Positions 8,008 through 17,095 are shown, numbered from the stretch's first letter. The stretch is 56,683 bases of DNA from Streptomyces canus (GCF_001514145.1 NZ_KQ948671.1:1-56683), one strand, 5' to 3'. The notes: generated by a model from the letters alone, not told the origin. Translations and numbers: made by a program.

Positions 8008-8859
8008 CTACCGGAACACCGAGGCCGGCGGGGCCGGGGAGGCCACCGCCGCCGAGTCCGTCACCGGTACGGACCCGCCGGTGAAGTCGGTGAGCGCCCT
8101 TCCGTGTTCGACCCGGCCCGGATGGGGATCTCCCGCGGCGCGGCGGGTCAGTTCCGCGAGCGGCAGGGGGGTGTCGGAGGCGACCAGGACGGCGTTGCCG
8201 AAGCGTTTGCCGCGCAGGACCGTCGGGTCGGCCACGAGGGCGAGTTCGGGGAAGCGGGCGGCGGCGGTGGCGATCTGGCCGCGCAGATGGGCCAGCGGCG
8301 GTCCGTCGGCGAGGTTGGCGGCGTAGTACCCGCCCGGCTTGAGGCTCCGGCGGACCTCGTCGAGGAACTCGGTGGAGGTGAGATGTGCCGGGGTCCTGGC
8401 TCCGCTGAACACATCGGCGATCACGAGGTCCGCCCACCCGTCGGGCACTTTGGCGAGGCCCTCGCGCGCGTCGACGGACCGCACCCGTATCCGCGCGTTC
8501 TGCTGCAACGGGAGCTTCTGTCGGACCAGTTGGACCAGAGCGGCATCCCGCTCGACGACCTGCTGGGTGGAGCGGGGGCGGGTGGCGGCGAGATACCGGG
8601 CGAGGGTGAAGGCGCCGCCGCCGAGGTGCACGGCGTGCACGGGCTTGCCGGGGGGCGCGACGAGGTCGATGACGTGGCCGAGGCGGCGCTGGTACTCGAA
8701 GGAGAGATGGGTCGGGTCGTCCAGGTCGACGTGGGACTGCGGGGCGCCGTCGATGAGCAGCGTCCACGCGTGTGTGCGCTCGCGGTCGGGGATGAGCTCG
8801 GCGAGGCCGCCGTCCACGGGTTCTACAACGGCTTCGGCGGACCTTCTGGACTTTCCCAC
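8008..8859 (-). CDS. Spermidine-synthase-like methyltransferase-fold protein
   Basis: 283 aa from a GTG start. It has the Rossmann fold of the spermidine/spermine synthase family: nucleotide-binding loop VHAVHLGGGAFTLARYL, acidic residue after strand 2 (VVERDAALV), then VRSVDAREGL, the DxF active-site-like strand ADLVIADVFSGARTP and the later LKPGGYYAANLAD. Many actinobacterial members lack polyamine-synthase specificity and are of unknown substrate. The N-terminal 35 residues are extra, and the last 40 residues are Pro/Ala-rich. It converges with the exporter operon. Enzyme class is likely; actual reaction unknown. Confidence 0.8.
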   Translation of the reverse strand: MGKSRRSAEAVVEPVDGGLAELIPDRERTHAWTLLIDGAPQSHVDLDDPTHLSFEYQRRLGHVIDLVAPPGKPVHAVHLGGGAFTLARYLAATRPRSTQQVVERDAALVQLVRQKLPLQQNARIRVRSVDAREGLAKVPDGWADLVIADVFSGARTPAHLTSTEFLDEVRRSLKPGGYYAANLADGPPLAHLRGQIATAAARFPELALVADPTVLRGKRFGNAVLVASDTPLPLAELTRRAAGDPHPGRVEHGRALTDFTGGSVPVTDSAAVASPAPPASVFR

Positions 8860-8928
8860 TCCACCATTATCCGCAGCAGCGCGTGGTCACGCGTCTGCGG
8901 GCCGGTGGGCCCCCTCAGGCCGGCGAAC

Positions 8929-9321
8929 TCACCGGCAGTTGTCCGCGGCCTCGATCAGTCTCGCCGCCTCGCCCAGTGCCTCCCGCAGCACCGCCGGGTC
9001 CGTCGCCAGGTCGGCGTCTCCCGGTGGCAGCAGCCAGTCCGATCCCGCCACCGGAGGCTCCGGGGCCAGCCGCAGACCCCGGCCGTCCGTCTCCGTGCAC
9101 GTGCTCCCCGGCACGTCCCAGGCTGCCGCGGTCCCCGGCGGGACCAGGAACCCCAACGTCTGGCCACCGTCGTCGTGCAGCACCGGCCCGACCCCGTCCC
9201 CCACCCCCCGCCGCAGGATGTCGACGGCCTCCAGGCCGTGTCGCGTCGGCACCGTGACCACGTCACAGGACACCGGCGTACAAGGATCGACGCTCTGGCT
9301 GAACTCCATCGCGGCCTCCAT
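8929..9321 (-). CDS. Small conserved protein, weakly PrimPol-N-like, unknown
   Basis: 130 aa from the ATG at 9321, preceded by GAGGG. A second ATG at 9309 has GGAGG five bases upstream and would remove only four residues. The product resembles the small Streptomyces proteins that correspond to part of the N-terminal primase/polymerase-like fold: GPVLHDDGGQTLGFLVPPGTA, then GSDWLLPPGD and a C-terminal helix ending AADNCR. No catalytic acids of a working primase can be identified, so it may only share the fold. It is divergent from the TPR regulator at 9574. Function unknown. Confidence 0.7.
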   Translation of the reverse strand: MEAAMEFSQSVDPCTPVSCDVVTVPTRHGLEAVDILRRGVGDGVGPVLHDDGGQTLGFLVPPGTAAAWDVPGSTCTETDGRGLRLAPEPPVAGSDWLLPPGDADLATDPAVLREALGEAARLIEAADNCR

Positions 9322-9573
9322 CAAGGAACCCTCGTCCGACTCCGAGGATTTCAACGCGCGCCCGCGTCAACGGCTACGGCAGAAGTCCGCCGCAAAGGAT
9401 GGCAGTTCATGGCAGATCCCGGATGAGATATCCGGTTTGTAGCCAAACCCCGCATGACGACCCGGACACAGCAGGTACGTTCTTGCCCGCCGGAAACAGG
9501 GCGCCACACTGACAAACCAGTCAACTCGCCCACCCCCGGCATGGTTCGACGGTTCGCACGAGAGGACCCGGCC

Positions 9574-10980
9574 ATGACGTCGTCAATGGTGACCTCGTCC
9601 CAGCCCCCCAACCCACCGCAGCCGAACCTCGCGTTCCGGCGCCTGCGCGGACAGCGCTCGCCGGCCGAGTTCGCCGCGGCGGTGCGGCGGGCCGCGCGCG
9701 AGATCGGCGAGCGGGTCAGCTGCGACGCGCGCTATGTGGGCCGCGTCGAGGCGGGCGAGATCCGCTGCCCCAACTACGCGTACGAACGGGTGTTCCTGCA
9801 CATGTTCCCCGGTCGCACGCTCACCGACCTGGGCTTCGCCCCCCGCGCCTCCGTGCGCGGACGCCGGGCACGTCCGGCGAGTGAGACAGAGGGGACGTAC
9901 GAACCGTATGACACGCAAGACACGCAAGACCCTGACGAGACGTACGACAACTACGAGGAGAGCGACGTGCTGCGTCGCGCATTCATGACCGGCGGAGGCG
10001 CCACGGTGGCCGCCGCCTCACTGGGCCCCCTCGGGCTCGCCGTCGACGCCACGGCCGCCGGACGGCCGGTCCGCCGCGCCGGGACGGGCGAGGCGGGCGC
10101 CCTGGAAGAGGCCGTGCGCAGGATCCGGTTGCTCGACGACCGGCACGGGGCGGACGGCCTGTACCGGCGCGCGGCGGCTCCCCTGCGCGCCGCCTATGCG
10201 CTGCTGGACGTCGGCGCGACCCGGCAGACGACCGCAGACCGGCTGCACTCGGGCGCGGGCGAACTCGCCATCTCGGTGGGCTGGCTGGCGCATGACTCGG
10301 GACGCTTCGACGACGCCCGCTCGCACTACGCGGAGGCGCTCGCGACCGCCCGGGTGACCGGTGACGACGCCCTGGAGGCGCACGCCTTCTGCAACACGGC
10401 CTTCCTCGCGCGCGACGCGGGACGGCCGCGTGAGGCGGTGCGGGCCGCGCAGGCCGCGCAGCGGGTGGCCCGGCCCCTGGGCTCGCCCCGGCTGATGTCG
10501 CTGCTAGCGCTGCGCGAGGCGGGCGGCTGGGCGGGGCTCGCCGACCGCACGGGGTGCGAGCAGGCGCTCGCCCGCGCGCAGGCCTTCTTCGAACGAGGTC
10601 TCTCGGACGCCGACCCCGAGTGGATGAGTTTCTACGGCGAGGCCGAGCTGGAGGGTCTGGAGGCACAGTGCTGGTCGACGCTGGGCGACTGGCGCCGGGC
10701 CGCCCGGCACGCGCGCCGGGCGGCCGATCTCCAGGATCCGCACTTCACCCGCAACATCGCGCTGTACACCGCCGAACTGGCCGACGACCTGGCCCGCGGC
10801 GGCCACCCCGACGAGAGCGCGGCGGCGGGGCTGCGGGTCCTGGAGCTGTTGGGCGAGGTCCAGTCGTCCCGGATCCAGACGATGCTGGCGGGAACGGCGA
10901 GGGTGTTGCTGCCGCATCGGAGGGCGGCGGGGGTGTCGGCCTTCCTGGAACGCCACGCGTCGACGCCGAGGACTGCGTGA
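9574..10980 (+). CDS. NsdA-like regulator: N-terminal XRE-type domain plus TPR-like repeats
   Basis: 468 aa from an ATG with GAGG upstream. The N-terminal part (about residues 20-95) has the signature of Streptomyces differentiation regulators of the NsdA/NsdB group, for example FRRLRGQRSPAEFAAAVRRA, DARYVGRVEAGEIRCPNYAY and VFLHMFPGRTL. A short acidic linker with repeated Asp-Thr-Gln follows, then a hydrophobic segment FMTGGGATVAAASLG (about 142-156), then alpha-helical TPR-like repeats (about 210-460) rich in ARSHYAEALA and RAAR-type pairs. By analogy it restrains development or antibiotic production, but it is a paralogue and its targets are unknown. It is transcribed alone, divergent from the small gene ending at 9321. 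Confidence 0.85.
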   Translation: MTSSMVTSSQPPNPPQPNLAFRRLRGQRSPAEFAAAVRRAAREIGERVSCDARYVGRVEAGEIRCPNYAYERVFLHMFPGRTLTDLGFAPRASVRGRRARPASETEGTYEPYDTQDTQDPDETYDNYEESDVLRRAFMTGGGATVAAASLGPLGLAVDATAAGRPVRRAGTGEAGALEEAVRRIRLLDDRHGADGLYRRAAAPLRAAYALLDVGATRQTTADRLHSGAGELAISVGWLAHDSGRFDDARSHYAEALATARVTGDDALEAHAFCNTAFLARDAGRPREAVRAAQAAQRVARPLGSPRLMSLLALREAGGWAGLADRTGCEQALARAQAFFERGLSDADPEWMSFYGEAELEGLEAQCWSTLGDWRRAARHARRAADLQDPHFTRNIALYTAELADDLARGGHPDESAAAGLRVLELLGEVQSSRIQTMLAGTARVLLPHRRAAGVSAFLERHASTPRTA

Positions 10981-11020
10981 GCGGGTGACGGCCTGCCTGG
11001 CTGGGACCCGCCTGTTTTTG

Positions 11021-11049
11021 GCGCGGGGAACTGCGCGACCAGCCCCCAC
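11021..11049 (+). repeat. Short dispersed intergenic repeat (type seen widely in Streptomyces)
   Basis: The stretch GCGCGGGGAACTGCGCGACC and its continuation AGCCCCCAC is an abundant intergenic Streptomyces element. It contains the inverted pair GCGCG..CGCGC and lies between the convergent regulator and phosphatase genes. It is related in layout, not identical, to the repeats at 43416-43472 and 52578-52635. Confidence 0.5.
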
Positions 11050-11063
11050 CGACCGCCACCCGA

Positions 11064-11660
11064 CTACGAACCCAGATGCCCCAAGTCGTTCCAGCTCTCG
11101 ATCGCCGGTTCGTCATAAGCCCAGCCCAGCACCGAAAGGGACGTCGGATTCAGCCGCACCCGCGCCGCGAAGTCGATCGGCAACCCCAGCCACCGCGCCC
11201 CGATGGACCGCAGAATGTGCCCGTGGGCGAACACCAGCACATCCCGGTCGGCGGAACGTGCCCAGGCGACGACCTCGTCCGCGCGGGAGGTGACCTCCGC
11301 CAGGGACTCCCCGTCCGGCACCCCGTCCCGCCAGATCAGCCACCCCGGCCGGACGGCCTGGATCTCGTCCGGGGTCATGCCCTCGTACGCGCCGTAGTCC
11401 CACTCCATGAGCGTGTCCCAGGTGGACGCCCGCTCCGCGAACCCGGCGAGTTCACAGGTCTCCCGCGCGCGTGCCAGTGGGCTCGTGCGTATCTCCGCCC
11501 CGCGGAGACCGTCGTGGGGAGCCCGGTGCAGCCGCTCGCCGAGCAGCTTGGCGCCCCGCCGGCCCTCCTCCAGGAGCGGCACGTCGGTCCTGCCGGTGTG
11601 CTTGCCGGACAGCGACCACTCGGTCTGTCCGTGCCGGGCCAGCAGGATGCGCGGAGCCAT
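11064..11660 (-). CDS. Histidine phosphatase family protein
   Basis: 198 aa phosphomonoesterase of the phosphoglycerate-mutase-like superfamily. The catalytic RHG motif is at the N-terminus (LLARHGQTEW), with the second catalytic pair in VLVFAHGHILR. The substrate-facing acidic residue lies in EWDYGAYEGMT, typical of the GpmB/CobC subgroup. Cytosolic, no signal peptide. The substrate cannot be inferred. It is divergent from the PAP2 gene at 11870 with about 210 bp between them. Confidence 0.9.
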   Translation of the reverse strand: MAPRILLARHGQTEWSLSGKHTGRTDVPLLEEGRRGAKLLGERLHRAPHDGLRGAEIRTSPLARARETCELAGFAERASTWDTLMEWDYGAYEGMTPDEIQAVRPGWLIWRDGVPDGESLAEVTSRADEVVAWARSADRDVLVFAHGHILRSIGARWLGLPIDFAARVRLNPTSLSVLGWAYDEPAIESWNDLGHLGS

Positions 11661-11869
11661 GAAGAGACCTTTCCGGAGGAAAGCGGAGGCGGAACCCCTC
11701 CATCATCGCGCACGCTGTGCAGGGGCAACCCGACGGGCGATCTCAGCGTCTTTGAGGGCCGAAGGCGCTGCGTGGGGGCACTCCACATGGGCCCGCACAT
11801 ACGCCGTAAAGTGGCACGACCGGACAAGGACCGCCGGACGCCGCGCGAAACGAAGGGGGACAGGATCGG

Positions 11870-12823
11870 ATGCCGCTGACCGAGACACCAGGCACCGAGG
11901 CAGTCCCGGACACGCGGCTGCGCTGGTGGACCGAGCTGCCCCTGATCCTGTTGGTGTACGCCTGCTACAGCGCCGGCCGGCTCCTCGCCAGGGGCGATGT
12001 CACGGGCGCCGTGGACCACGGCCTGGCGATCCTCAAGGTCGAGAAGGTCCTGTACCTCAACGCCGAGCACCCGCTCAACCGGCTGTTCACCAGCCAGACC
12101 TGGATCGGTGTACCGGCCGACTTCTGGTACGCCTCGCTGCACTACCTGGTCACGCCGGCCATCCTGGTCTGGCTCTTCCGCTCCCGTGCCCTGCACTACC
12201 GCGCGGCCCGCACCTGGCTGATGACGTCCACGTTCATGGGTCTGATCGGCTTCACCCTGCTGCCGACCTGCCCGCCCCGCCTCCTCTCCGCGAGCCATGG
12301 CTTCGTCGACACGATGGCCCAGTACAGCTCGTACGGCTGGTGGGGCGGCGAGGCGAGCGCCCCACGGGGTATGGGCGGCATGACGAACCAGTACGCGGCC
12401 ATGCCGAGCCTGCACGTCGGCTGGGCGCTGTGGTGCGGAGTGATGCTGTGGCGCTACGGCAGGACGCGTACGACGAAGGTCGCGGCCGTCGCCTACCCGC
12501 TGATCACCACGATCGTGGTCATGGGCACCGCGAACCACTACTTCCTCGACGCGGTCGCGGGCGCGGCCGTGATGGGTGTCGGGTTCCTGCTCGCCCCGTA
12601 CGTCTCACGGGCCGCGGAGCGGGCCACGGCGGGTATCCGGGCCCGGATAACTCCCGTCACCGCCGTCCCGCAGGACGCAGAGCCCTCAATTGTCAGTGAC
12701 GGATGCCAGACTTCCGCGGGTGAGCACATTCCACGGCAGCGCGAGTCACTCTTCGGAAGCGGAGCCGAGCCGAGTACCTCTCCCGCGGACGCGGGGGACG
12801 GCGCTCCGGCAGCGGCTCGCTGA
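11870..12823 (+). CDS. PAP2-superfamily membrane enzyme (inositol-phosphoceramide-synthase-like)
   Basis: 317 aa integral membrane protein with about six hydrophobic segments. Active-site motifs of the PAP2 phosphatase/phosphotransferase fold are visible: MPSLHVGWALW (motif with catalytic His) and ANHYFLDAVAG (second His and Asp). The Streptomyces family is often annotated as phosphatase PAP2 or inositol phosphorylceramide synthase-like and probably acts on a lipid phosphate or phosphoinositide head group at the outer membrane face. The cytoplasmic C-terminal tail (about 60 residues) is disordered and overlaps the start of the downstream nuclease gene by more than 100 bp, which is unusually long. 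Confidence 0.88.
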   Translation: MPLTETPGTEAVPDTRLRWWTELPLILLVYACYSAGRLLARGDVTGAVDHGLAILKVEKVLYLNAEHPLNRLFTSQTWIGVPADFWYASLHYLVTPAILVWLFRSRALHYRAARTWLMTSTFMGLIGFTLLPTCPPRLLSASHGFVDTMAQYSSYGWWGGEASAPRGMGGMTNQYAAMPSLHVGWALWCGVMLWRYGRTRTTKVAAVAYPLITTIVVMGTANHYFLDAVAGAAVMGVGFLLAPYVSRAAERATAGIRARITPVTAVPQDAEPSIVSDGCQTSAGEHIPRQRESLFGSGAEPSTSPADAGDGAPAAAR

Positions 12824-13934
12824 GCTGCGCGGGCCCGAGGTACCGGCCAAGGCACTGGACGCGCGCGCCCTCGCGGCCCTCGCCGCCAACCCCGGGTGCA
12901 AGCGGCGCGCGATCCTCGACGGCGCCGGGGTGAACAAGACGGCGGTGGCGAGCGCGCTGGGTGCGCCGTCCGCGTTCGGGCAGTCGCAGTTCGCCCTGAC
13001 GCGGGGCAACGCCTTCGAGGCGAAGGTCAAGGCGGACGGCGGCGCGGAGCTGCTGCGGCTGGTGCACGAGCGGCTGGACCGCACCGCGCAGCCCCCCGCC
13101 GACGCCCGGGTCCCCGACCTCACCGCGATCGGCCCCGAGGGCCGTACCGCGCGTACGGCACTGGCCCTGCGCGAAGCCACGGAGGCAGCGGGCACGTGGA
13201 CGCTGCTCGACCACCCGATGCTCGCGCTGGACGTCGCCGGCTCCCCCGCCTTCCTGGAGCCGGACGCGGTGGTCGTGCACCCGGACGGCAGCTGGACAGT
13301 CGTGGAGATCAAGTCCTTCCCGATGCTGGACGGTTCGGCGGACCCGTCGAAGGTGGGCGCGGCCGCCCGCCAGGCCGCGGTGTACGTCCTGGCGCTGGAG
13401 GCGGTCGCGGCCCGTCTGGAACCGGCTCCGAAGGTCCGCCACCGGGTCCTGCTGGTCTGCCCCAAGGACTTCTCCAACCTGCCCACCGCCTCGGCCGTCG
13501 ACATCCGCAAGCAGCGTGCGGTCACCGCCCGCCAGCTGGCCCGTCTCACCCGCATCCAGGACATCGCCGACGCCCTGCCCGACGGCACCTGCTTCGCTCC
13601 CGACCAGCCCGCCGCCGAACTGACCGCGGCGGTCGAGTCGGTCCCGGCGACCTACGCCCCCGAGTGCCTGTCCGCGTGCGAACTGGCCTTCCACTGCCGG
13701 GACCGCTCCCGCGCGGCCGGCGCGGTGACCTCCCTGGGCCGCTCGGTACGCGCGGAACTGGGCGGACTGACAACGGTCGAGGAGGTCCTGGCCGCGGCCC
13801 GCGGTGAGGCCGGCGATCCGGACGATCCGGCCGTGGCCGCCCTGCGGAGAGCCGCGCGGCTGCGCGCCGAAGCGCTGGAGGGCATCGGACCGGCGTCGGC
13901 GCCGGGCACGGCCGCGGGAGGTGCCGCGTGGTGA
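12696..13934 (+). CDS. RecB/Cas4-like PD-(D/E)XK nuclease with four-cysteine Fe-S staple
   Basis: 412 aa from GTG 12696 (TTG 12690 and GTG 12720 also fit; none has a clear Shine-Dalgarno). Numbering from 12696, the core has a RecB-type motif I (TRGNAFEAKV), Asp190 in EPDAVVVHPD, the ExK pair Glu204/Lys206 in VVEIKSF, and the RecB-specific QxxxY (Gln226, Tyr230). A single Cys (Cys68, NPGCKRR) lies before the nuclease core and three more follow it (Cys324, Cys328, Cys334; C-x3-C-x5-C). This one-plus-three layout is the iron-sulfur staple of Cas4, AddB and Dna2. I infer a metal-dependent DNA exonuclease or flap nuclease. It is the first gene of a three-gene run with a helicase. The family is conserved in actinobacteria as far as I recall but has no assigned role. 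Confidence 0.8.
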   Translation: MTDARLPRVSTFHGSASHSSEAEPSRVPLPRTRGTALRQRLAELRGPEVPAKALDARALAALAANPGCKRRAILDGAGVNKTAVASALGAPSAFGQSQFALTRGNAFEAKVKADGGAELLRLVHERLDRTAQPPADARVPDLTAIGPEGRTARTALALREATEAAGTWTLLDHPMLALDVAGSPAFLEPDAVVVHPDGSWTVVEIKSFPMLDGSADPSKVGAAARQAAVYVLALEAVAARLEPAPKVRHRVLLVCPKDFSNLPTASAVDIRKQRAVTARQLARLTRIQDIADALPDGTCFAPDQPAAELTAAVESVPATYAPECLSACELAFHCRDRSRAAGAVTSLGRSVRAELGGLTTVEEVLAAARGEAGDPDDPAVAALRRAARLRAEALEGIGPASAPGTAAGGAAW

Positions 13935-14031
13935 CGACGATCCCGCGCCCGGGCTTTCCGGCGCCGCCCCACCCCGCCACGCCCCCTCCGGGCATGTCCC
14001 CGGCCCCCCGCCCCCAGTCAGTGGAGGCCCC

Positions 14032-15624
14032 GTGTCACTGATCACGACGCTGGCCCGGCTGGAAGCCGTTCGCACCGGCCGCGCCCAGCCCGCCGCGACC
14101 GTCCTGCACCGGCACCTCTCCGACCACCCCCTCGTCCTGGTCCCGCTCACCACCGCGGGCGAGGCCGGTGCCCCGCTGGGCGCGCTCGTGGGCACCGACC
14201 GGGACGCCCCGCACCTCCTGGTCGTACCGCAGCCGCGGGACCGGGACCTCAGGTTCGCGTTCCTGGCCGAGCTGGCGGACATCGTGCTGCCGTACGTCGA
14301 CGGATACGCCGAATCGGTGGAGGCCGCCGAGCGCAATGAGACCGATCCGGAGACCGGCAAGCGGGTCAAGGTCGAGGTCGAACTGTGCGCGGACGCCCCG
14401 CAGCTGATCCTGCCGAGCCGCGCGGGTGTCGATTTCGTACGGCTGCTCGGGCGCTCCATGCGTTTCCGGCGTACGGCGGAGCAGGACCCGGAGACCCCGT
14501 ATCCGGCCCCGCCCCGGGTGCCGTTGCTGGGCCGGTGGCTGACCCACTTCGGGGAGCGGGCCCGGGTGCCGGGCTCCTCGCTGCTGCTGGCGATGACGGA
14601 CGTACTGGGCCGGCACTGGTCCACCGGCCAGTCCACGCTGGAGGACCAGCACCTGGGCGCGCTGCTCGCGTGGATCGACCCTCCGCAAGGCCGCTCGGGC
14701 GCCGACGCCGCGTTGGAGGCCGAGCTCGCCCGGGACGCCCACGGCCAGCTGCTGCACCCGCCCGCGGGGCCCGCCACCGACCCGGCGTTCGACAACAAGC
14801 TGCTCGCCCCGGCCCTCCTGCGCTACGACCGCGCGCGCACCGCCCTCGCCGCCGCCGAGGACGGCCTGGAGGCCGACGACCGGCTCGGCGCGCTCACCGC
14901 CGCCGAGCAGGAGATCCGCGCCCTGGTCGCCAGTCGTACCCGGCCGACCTGGGACGCGGTGTGGCGGGGCATCGACCTGCTGCGGACGCTGCCCGAAGGG
15001 GCGCACGCCGAGGAGCGGTGGACGCGCGACCGCTGGTCGTTCACGAGCCACCGCGACCGGGTCGTGGCGGGCGAGCCCCCGCAGCCGCGCCGCGACGACG
15101 CGGTCACCGCCGCCAACAAGCTCGCCGCGCGCGAGCGCGAACAGGCCCGTCTGGAGGCACAGGAGGCGCTCGACGACCCACTGGTCATGGCCGGGCGGCG
15201 GCTGGCCGGGGAGGCGTTCGCCGGGGAGGTCACGGACGTCGTGATGACCTACAGCGAGGGAAAGCGGCCGAGCCCGCGCCCGCTGGTGACCGTACGGACC
15301 GACGACCGGCCGCATCTGGGCGAGCGGGCCAAGGGATACCGCGCGCTGGGCGGGAAGCCGCAGTCGGCCGAGTTCGTGGGGTACGAGGAGGAGGGCGCCC
15401 TCGTCGTCCTCAAGATCCTCGACAAGATGGGCCGCGGCAAGGAGCCCGAGACCGGGTCCGTGCCCGAGAAGGGCGACCGGGTGTGCTTCACGCTCTTCGA
15501 GCACGAGCAGCGCGGCGGCGCGAAGCTGCCCGACCCGGAGGACACCCCGTGGACGCACGGCGGGCCGCCCGGTGAGGCCGTGCAGGAGACCGCCGATCCC
15601 CTGACCCCCGAGGACGTCCTGTGA
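14032..15624 (+). CDS. Uncharacterised middle subunit of the nuclease-helicase operon
   Basis: 530 aa from a GTG with GGAGG five bases upstream, 97 bp after the nuclease gene. No named domain recognised. The N-terminal half is mixed alpha/beta with an acidic segment (AESVEAAERNETDPETGKR). A long helical, charged region follows (about residues 260-410, KLAAREREQARLEAQEAL is coiled-coil-like). The C-terminal 110 residues look beta-rich (VTVRTDDRP, EEEGALVVLKILDKM, GDRVCFTLFEHE), like the small barrel that precedes helicase motifs in Dna2/UPF1 proteins. Its last codons overlap the helicase start (GTGA). I infer that this protein and the helicase are halves of what is one polypeptide in Dna2. Confidence 0.75.
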   Translation: MSLITTLARLEAVRTGRAQPAATVLHRHLSDHPLVLVPLTTAGEAGAPLGALVGTDRDAPHLLVVPQPRDRDLRFAFLAELADIVLPYVDGYAESVEAAERNETDPETGKRVKVEVELCADAPQLILPSRAGVDFVRLLGRSMRFRRTAEQDPETPYPAPPRVPLLGRWLTHFGERARVPGSSLLLAMTDVLGRHWSTGQSTLEDQHLGALLAWIDPPQGRSGADAALEAELARDAHGQLLHPPAGPATDPAFDNKLLAPALLRYDRARTALAAAEDGLEADDRLGALTAAEQEIRALVASRTRPTWDAVWRGIDLLRTLPEGAHAEERWTRDRWSFTSHRDRVVAGEPPQPRRDDAVTAANKLAAREREQARLEAQEALDDPLVMAGRRLAGEAFAGEVTDVVMTYSEGKRPSPRPLVTVRTDDRPHLGERAKGYRALGGKPQSAEFVGYEEEGALVVLKILDKMGRGKEPETGSVPEKGDRVCFTLFEHEQRGGAKLPDPEDTPWTHGGPPGEAVQETADPLTPEDVL

Positions 15625-16958
15625 CCACCCGGACCTTCGACCCCGGTGCCGAAGCCGCGCGGGCCACCGACGCGATCCTCCACGACACCCTGCACGGCAC
15701 CCACCGCGGTGTCGTCGTCGACTCCCCGCCCGGCGCGGGCAAGTCCACCCTCGTCGTGCGTGCCGCGCTGGAACTGGCCGACGCGGGGCGCTCGCTGATG
15801 GTCGTGGCGCAGACGAACGCCCAGGTGGACGACCTGGTCCTGCGGCTCGCCGAGAAGAACCCCGAACTGCCGGTCGGGCGGCTGCACAGCAGTGACGCCG
15901 ACCCGTACGACAAGGCGCTGGACGCGCTGGCGAACGTACGGAAGTCGGCGAAGGCGGGTGATCTGACCGGGCTGCCCGTGGTGATCTCCACGGCCGCCAA
16001 GTGGGGGCATGTGAAGGTCGACGAGCCGTGGGCGCACGCGATCGTGGACGAGGCGTACCAGATGCGCTCGGACGCGCTGCTGGCGGTGGCGGGGCTGTTC
16101 GAGCGGGCGCTGTTCGTGGGCGACCCCGGGCAGCTGGACCCGTTCGCGATCGTGGGCAGCGAGCAGTGGGCGGGGCTGTCGTACGACCCCTCGGCCTCGG
16201 CGGTGACGACCCTGCTGGCCCACAACCCGGAGCTGCCCCAGCACCGCCTGCCGGTGTCCTGGCGGCTGCCCGCCTCGGCCGCGCCCCTGGTCTCGGACGC
16301 CTTCTACCCGTACACGCCCTTCCGCAGCGGCACGGACCACGGCGACCGCCGGCTCACCTTCGGCGTCCCCTCGGACGGCTCGGGCCCCGACCGGGTGATC
16401 GACGCGGCGGCGGAGTCCGGCTGGGGCCTGCTGGAGCTGCCCGCGCGGCACACTCCGCGCACGGACCCCGAAGCGGTACGGGCCGTCGCGACCGTCGTAC
16501 GGCGGCTGCTGGACCGGGGCGGGGCGGCCACGTCGGAACGCTCACCGGACCCCGCGCCGCTCACCGCCGACCGCATCGCCGTGGGCACGGCCCACCGCGA
16601 CCAGGCGGCGGCCGTCCGTGCAGCGCTCGCCGACCTCGGCGTCATGGACGTCACCGTCGACACCGCGAACCGGCTCCAGGGCCGCGAGTACGACGTCACG
16701 GTCGTCCTCCATCCCCTCTCCGGCCGCCCCGACGCCACCGCCTTCCACCTGGAGACGGGCCGCCTGTGCGTTCTGGCCTCCCGGCACCGCCACGCGTGCG
16801 TCGTGGTGTGCCGCGCGGGCGTGAGCGAGCTGCTGGACGACTACCCGTCGACGGAACCGGTCCAGCTGGGGACCCTGGTGAAGTTTCCGGACGGCTGGGA
16901 GGCCAACCACGCGGTACTGGCACGGCTGGCGGAGCACCGGGTGGCGTGGCGGCCGTGA
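15621..16958 (+). CDS. SF1 DNA helicase, Dna2/UPF1-like
   Basis: 445 aa from a GTG overlapping the previous stop. Walker A is SPPGAGKST (Lys41), motif Ia is VVAQTNAQVDDL, Walker B is AIVDEAYQM, motif III is FVGDPGQLDPF, motif IV VSWRLP, motif V TANRLQGREYD, and motif VI LASRHRHACVV. The order and the Gln-Leu-Asp-Pro signature are those of UPF1/Dna2 superfamily 1B helicases, which track 5'-3' on single strands. The N-terminal accessory domain is very short, which supports the idea that the preceding protein supplies it. Likely partners are the nuclease and middle protein of the same operon. DNA repair, replication-fork processing or defence are all possible roles. Confidence 0.88.
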   Translation: MTTRTFDPGAEAARATDAILHDTLHGTHRGVVVDSPPGAGKSTLVVRAALELADAGRSLMVVAQTNAQVDDLVLRLAEKNPELPVGRLHSSDADPYDKALDALANVRKSAKAGDLTGLPVVISTAAKWGHVKVDEPWAHAIVDEAYQMRSDALLAVAGLFERALFVGDPGQLDPFAIVGSEQWAGLSYDPSASAVTTLLAHNPELPQHRLPVSWRLPASAAPLVSDAFYPYTPFRSGTDHGDRRLTFGVPSDGSGPDRVIDAAAESGWGLLELPARHTPRTDPEAVRAVATVVRRLLDRGGAATSERSPDPAPLTADRIAVGTAHRDQAAAVRAALADLGVMDVTVDTANRLQGREYDVTVVLHPLSGRPDATAFHLETGRLCVLASRHRHACVVVCRAGVSELLDDYPSTEPVQLGTLVKFPDGWEANHAVLARLAEHRVAWRP

Positions 16959-17095
16959 GCGGGAACATCGCGCGGGCCGTAGACCTTGGTACCGCCGCAG
17001 GCGCCCCCGCCCTCTTGCATGGGCGCGGGACAATGGACGGTGGCCCATGCACAGATGGGCCGTCGGTACGGACGACGTACGAGGAGGATGAAGAC

